A stretch of 52,996 nt of DNA from contig NZ_JAINVG010000050.1 of assembly GCF_020400725.1 (NCBI RefSeq), forward strand, positions 1-52,996, given 5' to 3'. The notes below the pieces were generated by a model. The model saw only the letters and a program-made list of their open reading frames with translations. It had not been told where the DNA came from and searched no databases. Source of the stretch: Streptomyces sp. NK15101. GTDB lineage: Bacteria; Actinomycetota; Actinomycetes; Streptomycetales; Streptomycetaceae. The stretch's first letter is position 1; every line of letters begins with the position of its first letter. The translations under genes and the position numbers were made by a program. Shown here in pieces: positions 41,110 through 49,736 of this stretch.

Positions 41110-41383
41110 GGGCGGCCGGGAGCCGCCCTCGGCGGACTGACCGGGAGCCGTCCCGGCCGGACCGGCCGGGAGCCGCCCCGGCCGGATCAGCCAGGACCCG
41201 TCCCGCCGGGCGACCGGGACCCGCCCCCGCCGGGGCCGGGACCCGCCCCCGCCGGGGCCGGGACCCGCCCCGCCGGACGGCCAGACCCCGCCCCGGCCAG
41301 ATCAGCCGGGGCCCGCCCCGCCGGGCGACCAAGACCCGCCCCCCGGACGGCCAGATCCCGCCCCGCCGACGGCCAAGAGGAGG
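41110..41383. repeat. Degenerate GC-rich tandem repeats, about 22-26 bp units
   Basis: About eleven units of the type GGACCCGCCCCGCCGGACGGCC run head to tail; two successive units (GGACCCGCCCCCGCCGGGGCC) are identical. They fill the divergent spacer between the methyltransferase and mshA. The rest of the spacer (41031-41109 and 41384-41561) shows no gene; GGAAGGA before 41562 is the mshA ribosome site. Confidence 0.75.
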
Positions 41384-41561
41384 CCTCTCGGCCCCTCCGC
41401 CCGGCAACGAATTGGCAAAGCACCCCTTCCGTCGGAAATGAAAGGGGCCATTCCGGTGTTGTGGCGGCTGGAGGACGCCCGCGCCCTCCACCTGCCATGC
41501 CCGACCAGCTCAGCCCAGCCCCGGGGCCCGTGAACGGCCCCCGAGCGGAAGGACCGCCGAC

Positions 41562-42929
41562 GTGAGCCAGTACGTGTCCCGGTTCGCCGGTACCCGGCAC
41601 CGGCACCCGGCGCCGGCCAGGCTCCGGCTCCCCGGCCGGCACCGCGCCCCCCGGCGCGTGGCCATGCTCAGCGTCCACACCTCGCCGCTGCACCAGCCCG
41701 GCACGGGCGACGCGGGCGGCATGAACGTGTACATCGTCGAGCTGGCCAAGCGGCTCGCGGCCATCGACATCGAGGTGGAGATCTTCACCCGGGCCACCAC
41801 CGGCGGCCTCCCGCCGGTCGTGGAGCTGACCCCGGGCGTGCTCGTGCGGCACGTGGACGCCGGCCCGTACGAGGGTCTGGCCAAGGAGGAGCTGCCGGCG
41901 CAGCTCTGCGCCTTCACGCACGGCGTGATGCAGGCGTGGGCGGGCCACCGTCCCGGCCACTACGACCTGGTGCACTCCCACTACTGGCTCTCCGGCCACG
42001 TCGGCTGGCTCGCCGCCGAGCGCTGGGGCGTCCCGCTCGTCCACGCCATGCACACCATGGCGAAGGTCAAGAACGCCGCGCTCGCCGAGGGCGACACGCC
42101 CGAGCCCGCGGCCCGGGTGATCGGCGAGACGCAGATCGTCGCCGCCGCCGACCGGCTGATCGCGAACACGGCCGAGGAGGCCGACGAGCTCGCCCGGTTC
42201 TACGAGGCCGACCCCGGCAAGATCGCGGTCGTGCACCCGGGCGTCAACCTCGACCACTTCCGCCCCGCCGACGGGCGGGCCGCGGCCCGTGCCCGGCTCG
42301 GCCTGCCGCAGGACGCGTTCATCCCCGTCTTCGCCGGCCGGATACAGCCGCTGAAGGCCCCGGACATCCTGCTGCGCGCCGCCGCCCGGCTCCTGGAGCA
42401 GGACCCCTCCCTCCGCTCCCGGATGGTCGTCCCGGTGGTCGGCGGCCCGAGCGGCAGCGGCCTGGCCAAGCCGGAGCAGCTGCAGAAGCTGGCCGCCAAG
42501 CTCGGGATCTCGGACGTCGTGCGCTTCCACCCGCCGGTGGGGCAGGACCGCCTCGCCGACTGGTTCCGCGCGGCGAGCGTCCTCGTGATGCCCTCGTACA
42601 GCGAGTCCTTCGGCCTGGTCGCGATCGAGGCGCAGGCGGCCGGCACCCCGGTCGTCGCGGCGGCGGTCGGCGGTCTGCCCGTGGCCGTACGGGACGACGT
42701 GACCGGCTTCCTGGTGCAGGGGCACGACCCGGCGGACTACGCCCGGGCGCTCGGCCGGTTCGCGGCGGACCCGTCGCTGTCGGCCCGGATGGGGCAGGCG
42801 GCGGCGCTGCACGCGAGTTCCTTCGGCTGGGACACGGCGGCCTCGGGCACGGCGGACGTGTACACGGCCGCCGTGCACGACCACCGGCTGCGCGAGAACC
42901 GCCGTCGCGTACGCTCGCACCATGGCTGA
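41562..42929 (+). CDS. mshA: MshA, D-inositol-3-phosphate glycosyltransferase (mycothiol step 1)
   Basis: 455 residues from a GTG after GGAAGGA. GT4 family, GT-B fold. The N-terminal domain carries LHQPGTGDAGGMNVY, which binds the acceptor, and the C-terminal domain carries PVFAGRIQPLKAPD and the E-x7-E element in SYSESFGLVAIEAQAAGTP. It transfers GlcNAc from UDP-GlcNAc to 1L-myo-inositol 1-phosphate, starting mycothiol synthesis. The first 33 residues are a variable basic extension. The 3' end overlaps the YbjN gene by 8 bp. The repeat-rich upstream spacer may affect expression. Confidence 0.96.
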   Translation: MSQYVSRFAGTRHRHPAPARLRLPGRHRAPRRVAMLSVHTSPLHQPGTGDAGGMNVYIVELAKRLAAIDIEVEIFTRATTGGLPPVVELTPGVLVRHVDAGPYEGLAKEELPAQLCAFTHGVMQAWAGHRPGHYDLVHSHYWLSGHVGWLAAERWGVPLVHAMHTMAKVKNAALAEGDTPEPAARVIGETQIVAAADRLIANTAEEADELARFYEADPGKIAVVHPGVNLDHFRPADGRAAARARLGLPQDAFIPVFAGRIQPLKAPDILLRAAARLLEQDPSLRSRMVVPVVGGPSGSGLAKPEQLQKLAAKLGISDVVRFHPPVGQDRLADWFRAASVLVMPSYSESFGLVAIEAQAAGTPVVAAAVGGLPVAVRDDVTGFLVQGHDPADYARALGRFAADPSLSARMGQAAALHASSFGWDTAASGTADVYTAAVHDHRLRENRRRVRSHHG

Positions 42930-43416
42930 GGACGTTCGGCGGATCATCGAGGACACCTTCAACGACGCGGAGCTGGACTGGGAGGCCCCGGAGCCCGGCT
43001 CGTACGTCGTGAAGCTCCCGGGCACGCGCAAGCTGTTCACCACCCTGTCGCTCCGGGTGGGCCGCCACTCCCTCTCCCTCAACGCCTTCGTCATCCGGCA
43101 CCCGGACGAGAACGAGGCGGGCGTCCACCGCTGGCTCCTGGAGCGCAACCTCAAGCTGTACGGCGTGAGTTACGCGGTCGACGGCCTCGGTGACGTCTAC
43201 CTCGCGGGCAAGCTCCCGCTCTCCGCCGTCACGCCGGAGGAGCTGGACCGGCTGCTCGGCTCGGTCCTGGAGGCGGCGGACGGCGACTTCAACACGCTCC
43301 TGGAGCTGGGCTTCGCGTCGGCGATCCGCCGGGAGTACGAGTGGCGGGTCTCGCGCGGCGAGTCGACCCGCAACCTGGACGCGTTCAGGAACCTGACCCA
43401 GAAGCCGGCGAGCTGA
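42922..43416 (+). CDS. YbjN-domain protein
   Basis: 164 residues from an ATG within the end of mshA, so the two are translationally coupled. The YbjN fold, resembling type III secretion chaperones, is recognisable from the N-terminal helix followed by strands SYVVKLPG, TTLSLRVGRHSLSLNAFV and YGVSYAVDGLGDVYLAGKLP. The function is unknown, but its tight linkage to mshA is conserved in Streptomyces as I recall (SCO4204-SCO4205), hinting at a role linked to thiol metabolism. Confidence 0.88.
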   Translation: MAEDVRRIIEDTFNDAELDWEAPEPGSYVVKLPGTRKLFTTLSLRVGRHSLSLNAFVIRHPDENEAGVHRWLLERNLKLYGVSYAVDGLGDVYLAGKLPLSAVTPEELDRLLGSVLEAADGDFNTLLELGFASAIRREYEWRVSRGESTRNLDAFRNLTQKPAS

Positions 43417-43537
43417 CCTGAGTCGAGCTGAGGCGGAAACCTGTCCCCCTGCCCCTTCACGCGGGGGGCTTCTGCTGCCATGCTCACGCCCGACGCAGAT
43501 CTGAACACCGTTCATGTACGTGAAAGGGCTCAGGTTC

Positions 43538-45193
43538 ATGGCACTCAGCAGAAGGCAGTTCGTCGGCGGCGCGGTGGCGGTGGCGGTGGCGGGGGGCACG
43601 GGCGCGACGGGGTTCGTCCCGTCGGTCCGGTCCGCCGGCCTCTGGCGCGAGTTCGAGGCCGCCCCCTACACCCACCCGCAGATCCCCTACGTGGGCCGGG
43701 CCGGCGCCCATGCCGGCGCCCGCCGCGCGCCCCGCCCGCCGGTCGTCGCGAACGCCGTCGCCCACGGGGCGACCCCCGACGGTTCGACCGACTCCGCCCC
43801 CGCGATCAACCGGGCCCTCGCGGAGGCCGGGGAGCGGGGCGGCGGCACGGTCCTCCTGCCGCCCGGCACGTACCGGATCGACGACTACCTCCGGATCGGC
43901 CACAGCGGAGTCGTCCTGCGCGGCGCGGGCTCCGGCCGCACGACCCTGCTCGCCACCCGGAGCCTCACCGAGCTGATCGGCCCGTACGGCTCCCGCTACG
44001 GCGGCGACAAGTCCTCCTGGTCCTGGGCGGGCGGCCTCATCTGGCTCTCCCCGCGCGCCCGGCACGCGTCCCTGACCGCCGCGATACGGGACCGGGCCTG
44101 GCCCTTCGAGGGCTGGACCGGCAACCGGCGCGACGAGTGGACCACGCTCACCGCCCTCCGCCCGGCCCGCCGGGGCGACCGGAGCGTCACGACCGAGGAC
44201 CCGTCGGGACTCCGGTCCGGCGACCTGGTCGTCCTCCGGCTCGCCGACGACGCCGGGCACACCCTCCTGGAGCACATGGCGGGCGGCGGGCCCGGCCCCG
44301 AGGCGTACGCCTGGGACGACAAGACGAAGCTGACCTCGTACGTCCCCTACGAGCGGCCCGTACGGATCACCCGGATCGCGGGCCGCGAGGTCACCCTCGA
44401 ACGGCCGCTGCCCCTCGACCTCCGCCCCGAGTGGGACCCCCGACTCGTCTCGGGGGCCGAGCCGCTCACCGACTCGGGGGTCGTCGGTCTCACCCTGGAG
44501 GCGGTCGAGACCCCGCAGTCCCCCCACCTCCTCGACAAGGGCTACAACGGCGTCACCTTCCAGTGCGCGTACGACTGCTGGGCCGAGGACGTGGTCGTCC
44601 GCCACGTCGACAACGGCTTCGGGCTCGTCGCGGCCTCCGCCTGCACCCTGCGCCGCACGCGCGTGGAGGGGCGCGGCTCCCACCACCCGTACTTCTGCCG
44701 GGAGGGCGCGCACGACAACCTCGTCGAGGACTTCCGCATCGCCGCCCGTACCGTCCCGGCCCCTGCCGGCACCCAGCTCCACGGCATCAACGTCGAAGGC
44801 CTGTCCAGCCACAACGTCTGGTCGCGCGGGGTCATGGAGATGGGCACCTTCGACACCCACCGCGGGATGCCCTTCGCCAACGTCCGCACCGAGATCACGG
44901 TCGAGAACAACGGCCGGCACGGCGGCGACGCCTCCGCCGGGCCGCTCTACGGAGCCCGGTTCGCCCACTGGAACGTGACGGTCACCAACGGCCGGGCCGG
45001 CCTGGTGAAGATCGACACCGTCGCCCCGTACAGCGCCACGGTCGGCATCAGCGAGGTCCGCGAGTTCGACCAGACCGACGTCCCCGACTTCACGGGCGAC
45101 CTCCACGCGCGCGTGGAGGCGTACGGCGGGCCGGGCACGGTCCGCCCGGGAAACCTGTACGAGGCGCAGCGGGCGCTCAGCCGCCGGTGGTGA
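43538..45193 (+). CDS. Tat-exported right-handed beta-helix (pectate-lyase-like) protein
   Basis: 551 residues from ATG 43538, 10 nt after AAAGGG; ATG 43514 has no ribosome site and would disrupt the signal. The N terminus ALSRRQFVGGAVAVAVAGG is a twin-arginine signal. The mature protein starts as polysaccharide lyase/GH28-like proteins do (ANAVAHGATPDGSTDSAPAINRALAEAG) and continues with beta-helix turns such as GVTFQCAYDCWAEDVVVRHV. It probably binds or cleaves a polysaccharide outside the cell. It overlaps the convergent AraC gene by 17 bp. Confidence 0.85.
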   Translation: MALSRRQFVGGAVAVAVAGGTGATGFVPSVRSAGLWREFEAAPYTHPQIPYVGRAGAHAGARRAPRPPVVANAVAHGATPDGSTDSAPAINRALAEAGERGGGTVLLPPGTYRIDDYLRIGHSGVVLRGAGSGRTTLLATRSLTELIGPYGSRYGGDKSSWSWAGGLIWLSPRARHASLTAAIRDRAWPFEGWTGNRRDEWTTLTALRPARRGDRSVTTEDPSGLRSGDLVVLRLADDAGHTLLEHMAGGGPGPEAYAWDDKTKLTSYVPYERPVRITRIAGREVTLERPLPLDLRPEWDPRLVSGAEPLTDSGVVGLTLEAVETPQSPHLLDKGYNGVTFQCAYDCWAEDVVVRHVDNGFGLVAASACTLRRTRVEGRGSHHPYFCREGAHDNLVEDFRIAARTVPAPAGTQLHGINVEGLSSHNVWSRGVMEMGTFDTHRGMPFANVRTEITVENNGRHGGDASAGPLYGARFAHWNVTVTNGRAGLVKIDTVAPYSATVGISEVREFDQTDVPDFTGDLHARVEAYGGPGTVRPGNLYEAQRALSRRW

Positions 45194-46136
45194 TCCCCGC
45201 CCGGTACTGCCCCGGCGTCATGCCGAACTCGCGGCGGAAGGCGTGGGACAGGGCGTACGGCGAGCCGTAGCCGACCCGGCGGGCGACGGCGGCCAGGGGG
45301 TCACCGGTGTCCCTGAGCAGGGCGGCGGCACGGGTCAGCCGCCACCAGGCGAGGTACGCCATCGGGGGCCGGCCCACCAGGGCGGTGAAGCGGCGGGCCA
45401 GGGTGGGGCGGGAGACGCCCGCCGCGGCCGCGGGGCGGGCGACGGGCCAGGGCGCGGCCCGGGCGGCGGGCAGGGCGCGCAGCGCGGCGGCGGCCGGGTC
45501 GGCGTGCAGGGCGCGCAGCGCGGCGGCGGCCACCCGGTCGCCCAGGGCCGCCGGCCAGGCTCCGGCCGTGCTCTCGGCCGTCCAGGACCGGATCATGTAG
45601 ACGAACAGCAGGTCGAGCAGGCTGGGCAGGGCGAGCGAGGCGCCGGGCCGCCGCTCGTCCAGCTCGCCCTCCAGGAGGCCGATGGCGGCCCGGAGTTCGG
45701 GGTGGGCGCCGGCGCGGGCGGGGAGGTGGACGAGGGGCGGGAGTTCCGCGAGCAGCGGGTGGGCGCGGGTGCGGTCGAGGCGGTACTTGCCGCAGAGCAT
45801 CTCGACCTCTCGGGCGCCCGGGGCGGGCCGGGGCGGTCGTGGGTGGAGGGCCCACCGCTCGAAGGACACCGCCCGTGCGACCGCCGCCGCGTCGGCGGGG
45901 GAGTCGGCGATGACGTGCCCGGTGCCGTGCGGGAGCAGCACCGCGTCGCCCGCGCCGAGCACGACCGGCTCGCCGCCGTCGGGCAGCAGCCAGCAGCCGC
46001 CCCTGAGGACGACGTGGAAGCCGGCCCCGTCGTACGGGTCGAACCGCGCGCACCAGCGTCCTCCGACCCGTACCCGGTCGGAGGACGGCCGCCCGACGCG
46101 TACGGCCGAGATCGCGTCGCTGACCACGTCCACCAT
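45177..46136 (-). CDS. AraC-family regulator with cupin sensor domain
   Basis: 319 residues from ATG 46136. A cupin_6-type domain (WCARFDPYDGAGFHVVLRGGCWLLPDGGEPV) precedes a two-HTH AraC domain (AGVSRPTLARRFTALVGRPPMAYLAWWRLTRAA ... GYGSPYALSHAFRREFGMTPGQYRA). Just before the first HTH helix the protein has a duplicated AALRAL-type segment due to a 36-bp DNA duplication, adding 12 Ala-rich residues. It is divergent from the MBL hydrolase and probably regulates it. Confidence 0.88.
   Translation of the reverse strand: MVDVVSDAISAVRVGRPSSDRVRVGGRWCARFDPYDGAGFHVVLRGGCWLLPDGGEPVVLGAGDAVLLPHGTGHVIADSPADAAAVARAVSFERWALHPRPPRPAPGAREVEMLCGKYRLDRTRAHPLLAELPPLVHLPARAGAHPELRAAIGLLEGELDERRPGASLALPSLLDLLFVYMIRSWTAESTAGAWPAALGDRVAAAALRALHADPAAAALRALPAARAAPWPVARPAAAAGVSRPTLARRFTALVGRPPMAYLAWWRLTRAAALLRDTGDPLAAVARRVGYGSPYALSHAFRREFGMTPGQYRAGITTGG
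45471..45531. repeat. 25-bp perfect direct repeat within the AraC gene
   Basis: A 25-base GC-rich sequence starting CAGGGCGCGCAGCG occurs at 45471-45495 and again at 45507-45531, a 36-bp period that keeps the frame and inserts 12 residues between the sensor and DNA-binding domains. Confidence 0.85.
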
Positions 46137-46241
46137 GGCGGGGAGCGTACCCCCGTACGGGCCGGGGGTGAGCGTCTCGCGCATCCGGAGGAGCAGGACG
46201 GGCATTGAGGGTCTCACTCACCCCTCCCTACTGTCGGTCGC

Positions 46242-47168
46242 ATGACGAACGAGAGCGCACGGAGCATCGTCCTGGGGGACGTCGAGATCGTCCGGGTCGT
46301 CGAGTGGCGGGGGCCGTTCGCGCCCGCCCGCACCCTGGTGCCGGACGCCGGGGCCGAGGTGTGGAAGGACGGGGAGGAGTGGCTGGCGCCGGACCACTGG
46401 GCGCCGGAGAGCGACAGCGCGGTGATGGCGCTGCAGACCTGGGTGCTGCGCAGCGGCGGACGGACCGTCCTGGTCGACACCGGGGTGGGCGACGGGCGGG
46501 AACGGCCGGACTCGCCGCACTTCCACCGGCGGCGGGACGGTCTCCTCGGCCGGCTGGAACGGGCGGGCGTCCGGCCCGAGGACGTCGACGTCGTCGTCAA
46601 CACGCACCTGCACGCGGACCACGTCGGCTGGAACACGTACGACGGGGGAGGGGACTGGACGCCGACGTTCCCGAACGCCCAGTACCTCCTCACGGCCGCC
46701 GACGACTTCCACTTCGGCCCCGGGAACGCGTACGGCGGCGGCCTCCGGGAGGAGGACCGGCTGGTCTACGAGGACAGCGTGGCGCCCGTGCACCGCGCGG
46801 GTCTGATCACGCTGTGGGACGGGTCCCACCGCATCGACGAGAACCTCGTCCTGGAGTCGGCGCCCGGCCACACGCCGGGCTCCGCCGTGCTGCGGCTGGC
46901 CTCCGGGACCGACCGCGCGGTCTTCGTCGGCGATCTCCTCCACAGCCCCGTGCAGATCCTCGACCCGGCGCGCGCGAGCTGCTTCTGCCTGGACCCGGCC
47001 GGGGCGGCGGCCAGCCGCCGCCGGGTCCTCGAACGGGCCGCGGACGAGCGGGAACTGGTCGTCCCCGCGCACTTCGGCGGGGCGGGCGCCGCCGAAGTGC
47101 GCAGGGAGGGGGCGGGGTTCGCCGTGGCCGCGTGGGCGGCCTACGGCACCGACGGGGTCAGGCGCTGA
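46242..47168 (+). CDS. MBL-fold metallo-hydrolase
   Basis: 308 residues. The metallo-beta-lactamase metal site is clear: NTHLHADHVGW (H-x-H-x-D-H), then PGHTPGSAV, DLLHSPVQI and VPAHFGG. This resembles the lactonase-like branch. It is probably cytoplasmic; the substrate is unknown. Divergent from the AraC regulator. TTGAGG (46205-46210), 18 bp, TACTGT (46229-46234) and 7 nt to the ATG point to a leaderless transcript. Its last 11 bp overlap the convergent MFS gene. Confidence 0.9.
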   Translation: MTNESARSIVLGDVEIVRVVEWRGPFAPARTLVPDAGAEVWKDGEEWLAPDHWAPESDSAVMALQTWVLRSGGRTVLVDTGVGDGRERPDSPHFHRRRDGLLGRLERAGVRPEDVDVVVNTHLHADHVGWNTYDGGGDWTPTFPNAQYLLTAADDFHFGPGNAYGGGLREEDRLVYEDSVAPVHRAGLITLWDGSHRIDENLVLESAPGHTPGSAVLRLASGTDRAVFVGDLLHSPVQILDPARASCFCLDPAGAAASRRRVLERAADERELVVPAHFGGAGAAEVRREGAGFAVAAWAAYGTDGVRR

Positions 47169-48456
47169 CGGAGGAGGGAGGGGCGTCCTCGGCCCTGACC
47201 GGTTCGGCGGCGCTGACGACGTTCTCCTGGGCCTCCCCGGTCTCGTCGGAGAGGGCCCTGCGCAACCGGGTCAGGTACCCGACGGCGGCGACGACGCCGA
47301 TCGCGGTGGTCGCGGCCCACAGGACGTCGGGGCCGGGGCCGCCGACGATGGCGCCGGCGCCGATCGGGGCGACGAAGCCGGCGACGGCCCAGGACATGCC
47401 CATCACGCCCTGGTAGCGGCCCCGGGCGTGCTCGGGGGCGAGGCGGGCGGTGGCGGCGGCGTTCGTCGGGACGTGGATCATCTCGCCGACCGTCCAGACG
47501 ACCACGGTCGCGGCGAAGGCCACGGGGGAGCCGGCGAGGGCGGTGGCGCCGGTGCCGAGGGCGAAGAGGAGGGCGGAGAGGGTCAGCAGGAGGACCGGCG
47601 AGCGCTTGTCGGTCAGCTTGTTGACGAGCAGTTGGAAGCCGACGATCACGATGCCGTTGACGGCGATGACGACGCCGTACGAAGAAGGGGAGAGGCCCTG
47701 GTCCGCCATGGTGAGCGGCAGGCCGATCCAGGGGGCGGTGAAGACGAGGCAGACGAGGAGGTTGAGGAGGACGAGCGTCCGGAAGGGCGCGTCGCGCAGC
47801 ACGGTGAGCATGCTGACCTTCGCCTCGGCGACCGGCTCGCCCTGCTCGCCGACGGCGGCCTCGGGGCGGGTCTCGGGGAGCCGGAGGAAGACGATGACGG
47901 CGCAGAGGGTGGTGGCGACGGCGTCGACGACGAAGAGGGTGCGGTAGCCGAGGAAGGCGGCGGCGCCGCCGCCGATGGAGGCGATGGCGAAGCCGAGGTT
48001 GAGGGCCCAGTAGTTGAGGGCGTACGCCCGGCGCACGTCGTGGGCGGGGACCATGTCGGCGATGGTCGCGTTGATGGAGGGGCGGACGGCCTGCATGGCG
48101 ACGCCCATGAGGAGGACGACGGCGGCGATGGCCCAGGCGCTGGTGACGACGGCGAGGGCGGCGGCGCAGGCGGCGGCCGCGAGGTGCATGGAGACCATGG
48201 TGGGGCGGCGGCCCCAGCGGTCGGTGAGCGTGCCGCCCAGCGGGGATCCCGCCACGCCGCCGAGCCCGTGGAGGGCGACGACGAGTCCGGCGAACCAGGC
48301 GGAGTGCCCGAGCTCCACGGTCAGGTAGAGGGAGAGGAAGGTCAGGACGAAGGCGCCGGTCCGGTTGACCAGGGTCGACAGCCAGAGCCACCAGAAACCC
48401 GGAGGGAGACCGGAGACCGTCTCGCGGGCCGATCGTCTGAGCGAATCGATGGACAT
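47158..48456 (-). CDS. MFS transporter (about 12 TMS)
   Basis: 432 residues from ATG 48456, with GGGGGCG upstream. About twelve transmembrane helices; motif A is GGTLTDRWGRRPTM between helices 2 and 3, and the usual long cytoplasmic loop (LPETRPEAAVGEQGEP) separates the halves. A hydrophilic C-terminal tail is rich in Glu and Ala. An exporter of drugs or metabolites is likely; specificity is unknown. It is divergent from gpmA, with a palindrome in the spacer. Confidence 0.9.
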   Translation of the reverse strand: MSIDSLRRSARETVSGLPPGFWWLWLSTLVNRTGAFVLTFLSLYLTVELGHSAWFAGLVVALHGLGGVAGSPLGGTLTDRWGRRPTMVSMHLAAAACAAALAVVTSAWAIAAVVLLMGVAMQAVRPSINATIADMVPAHDVRRAYALNYWALNLGFAIASIGGGAAAFLGYRTLFVVDAVATTLCAVIVFLRLPETRPEAAVGEQGEPVAEAKVSMLTVLRDAPFRTLVLLNLLVCLVFTAPWIGLPLTMADQGLSPSSYGVVIAVNGIVIVGFQLLVNKLTDKRSPVLLLTLSALLFALGTGATALAGSPVAFAATVVVWTVGEMIHVPTNAAATARLAPEHARGRYQGVMGMSWAVAGFVAPIGAGAIVGGPGPDVLWAATTAIGVVAAVGYLTRLRRALSDETGEAQENVVSAAEPVRAEDAPPSSVSA

Positions 48457-48535
48457 GTGAGGCGCCCCCCTGCTGTGTGTAAGCCCTGCTTCCGCCTCCC
48501 GTAACTTACGCATCTCAGGGGTCGGACGCCAGCGA

Positions 48536-48554
48536 ATTGACGACGCGCGTCAAT
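48536..48554. promoter_or_regulatory. Palindrome ATTGACG-N5-CGTCAAT between the MFS gene and gpmA
   Basis: A perfect 7-bp dyad spaced by 5 bp covers the -35 region of the gpmA promoter (TAGGCT -10 at 48569-48574) and lies 80 bp before the MFS start. Candidate operator for one or both genes. Confidence 0.45.
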
Positions 48555-48581
48555 CGTCAGCGGTCGATTAGGCTCGTACGC

Positions 48582-49343
48582 ATGGCCGACGCACCGTACA
48601 AGCTGATCCTCCTCCGCCACGGCGAGAGCGAGTGGAACGAGAAGAATCTGTTCACCGGATGGGTGGACGTGAACCTCACCGCCAAGGGCGAGAAGGAGGC
48701 GACGCGCGGCGGCGAGCTGCTCAAGGACGCCGGCCTGCTGCCCGACGTGCTGCACACCTCCCTCCAGAAGCGCGCCATCCGCACCGCGCAGCTGGCCCTC
48801 GAGGCCGCCGACCGCCACTGGATCCCGGTCAACCGCTCGTGGCGCCTCAACGAGCGCCACTACGGCGCCCTCCAGGGCAAGGACAAGGCCCAGACGCTCG
48901 CCGAGTTCGGCGAGGAGCAGTTCATGCTGTGGCGCCGCTCGTACGACACCCCGCCGCCGGCCCTCTCCGACGACAGCGAGTACTCGCAGGCCCACGACGC
49001 CCGCTACCAGACGATCCCGCCGGAGCTGCGCCCGCAGACCGAGTGCCTCAAGGACGTCGTCGAGCGGATGCTCCCCTACTGGTACGACTCGATCGTCCCG
49101 GACCTCCTCGCCGGCCGCACGGTCCTGGTCGCCGCCCACGGCAACAGCCTCCGCGCCCTGGTGAAGCACCTGGACGGCATCTCGGACGCCGACATCGCGG
49201 GCCTCAACATCCCGACGGGCATCCCCCTCTCCTACGAGCTCGACGAGGACTTCAAGCCCCTCAACCCGGGCGGCACCTACCTCGACCCGGAGGCCGCGGC
49301 GGCCGCCATCGAGGCCGTCAAGAACCAGGGCAAGAAGAAGTAA
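48582..49343 (+). CDS. gpmA: 2,3-bisphosphoglycerate-dependent phosphoglycerate mutase
   Basis: 253 residues, the usual length. The histidine-phosphatase signature LILLRHGESEWNEKNLFTGW holds the phospho-acceptor His, and AAHGNSLRAL holds the second His. It interconverts 3- and 2-phosphoglycerate in glycolysis and gluconeogenesis. TAGGCT (48569-48574) lies 7 nt before the ATG and no ribosome site is visible, so the mRNA is probably leaderless. The gene ends at the terminator 49355-49393. Confidence 0.97.
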   Translation: MADAPYKLILLRHGESEWNEKNLFTGWVDVNLTAKGEKEATRGGELLKDAGLLPDVLHTSLQKRAIRTAQLALEAADRHWIPVNRSWRLNERHYGALQGKDKAQTLAEFGEEQFMLWRRSYDTPPPALSDDSEYSQAHDARYQTIPPELRPQTECLKDVVERMLPYWYDSIVPDLLAGRTVLVAAHGNSLRALVKHLDGISDADIAGLNIPTGIPLSYELDEDFKPLNPGGTYLDPEAAAAAIEAVKNQGKKK

Positions 49344-49354
49344 GAAAAGCGATC

Positions 49355-49393
49355 ACGCCTCCCACCTGCGCATATGGCGCGGATGGGAGGCGT
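49355..49393 (+). terminator. Intrinsic terminator of gpmA
   Basis: ACGCCTCCCA (49355-49364) pairs with TGGGAGGCGT (49384-49393), followed by TTT. It begins 12 bp after the stop codon. Confidence 0.88.
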
Positions 49394-49423
49394 TTTCATG
49401 CGCTGGGCCCACTCCGGACCTGG

Positions 49424-49588
49424 ATGCCGGTGCGAGGACCTGGCGATCCTCTGTACGGGGACCTGATTCAGCCCAGGCGCGCTGCAAGCGCTTCTTCCTC
49501 CGGCCTCGTCGTCGGCGAAGTGCGGACGTGGCACCACGCGCCGTGGATCTGGGTGGACCTCACGGCACCCGGTGACGGCGAGGGCTGA
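49424..49588 (+). CDS. Doubtful 54-residue ORF
   Basis: The only plausible frame in the 393-bp spacer between gpmA and the lipoprotein gene. It would encode a soluble peptide with LIQPRRAASASSSGLVVGEV and WHHAPWIWVDL segments. No good ribosome site precedes it. The sequence has a somewhat protein-like hydrophobic pattern, but it may be a gene remnant. No other feature is seen from 49397 to 49736 apart from the ribosome site of the next gene. Confidence 0.3.
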   Translation: MPVRGPGDPLYGDLIQPRRAASASSSGLVVGEVRTWHHAPWIWVDLTAPGDGEG

Positions 49589-49736
49589 CCGCGACCCCGT
49601 GTCGGCGGGGGGTTCCGGGGGCGTACCAGGTGTGTGACATCGCGGGGCGGGGCGCTGTGCACGGCGTCGGCGCGTTGCTACGTTCCCCGCAGCGGCGGCC
49701 GGGTGGTGGTCGCCCGTGGAAGAGGGGGACCTCCCG

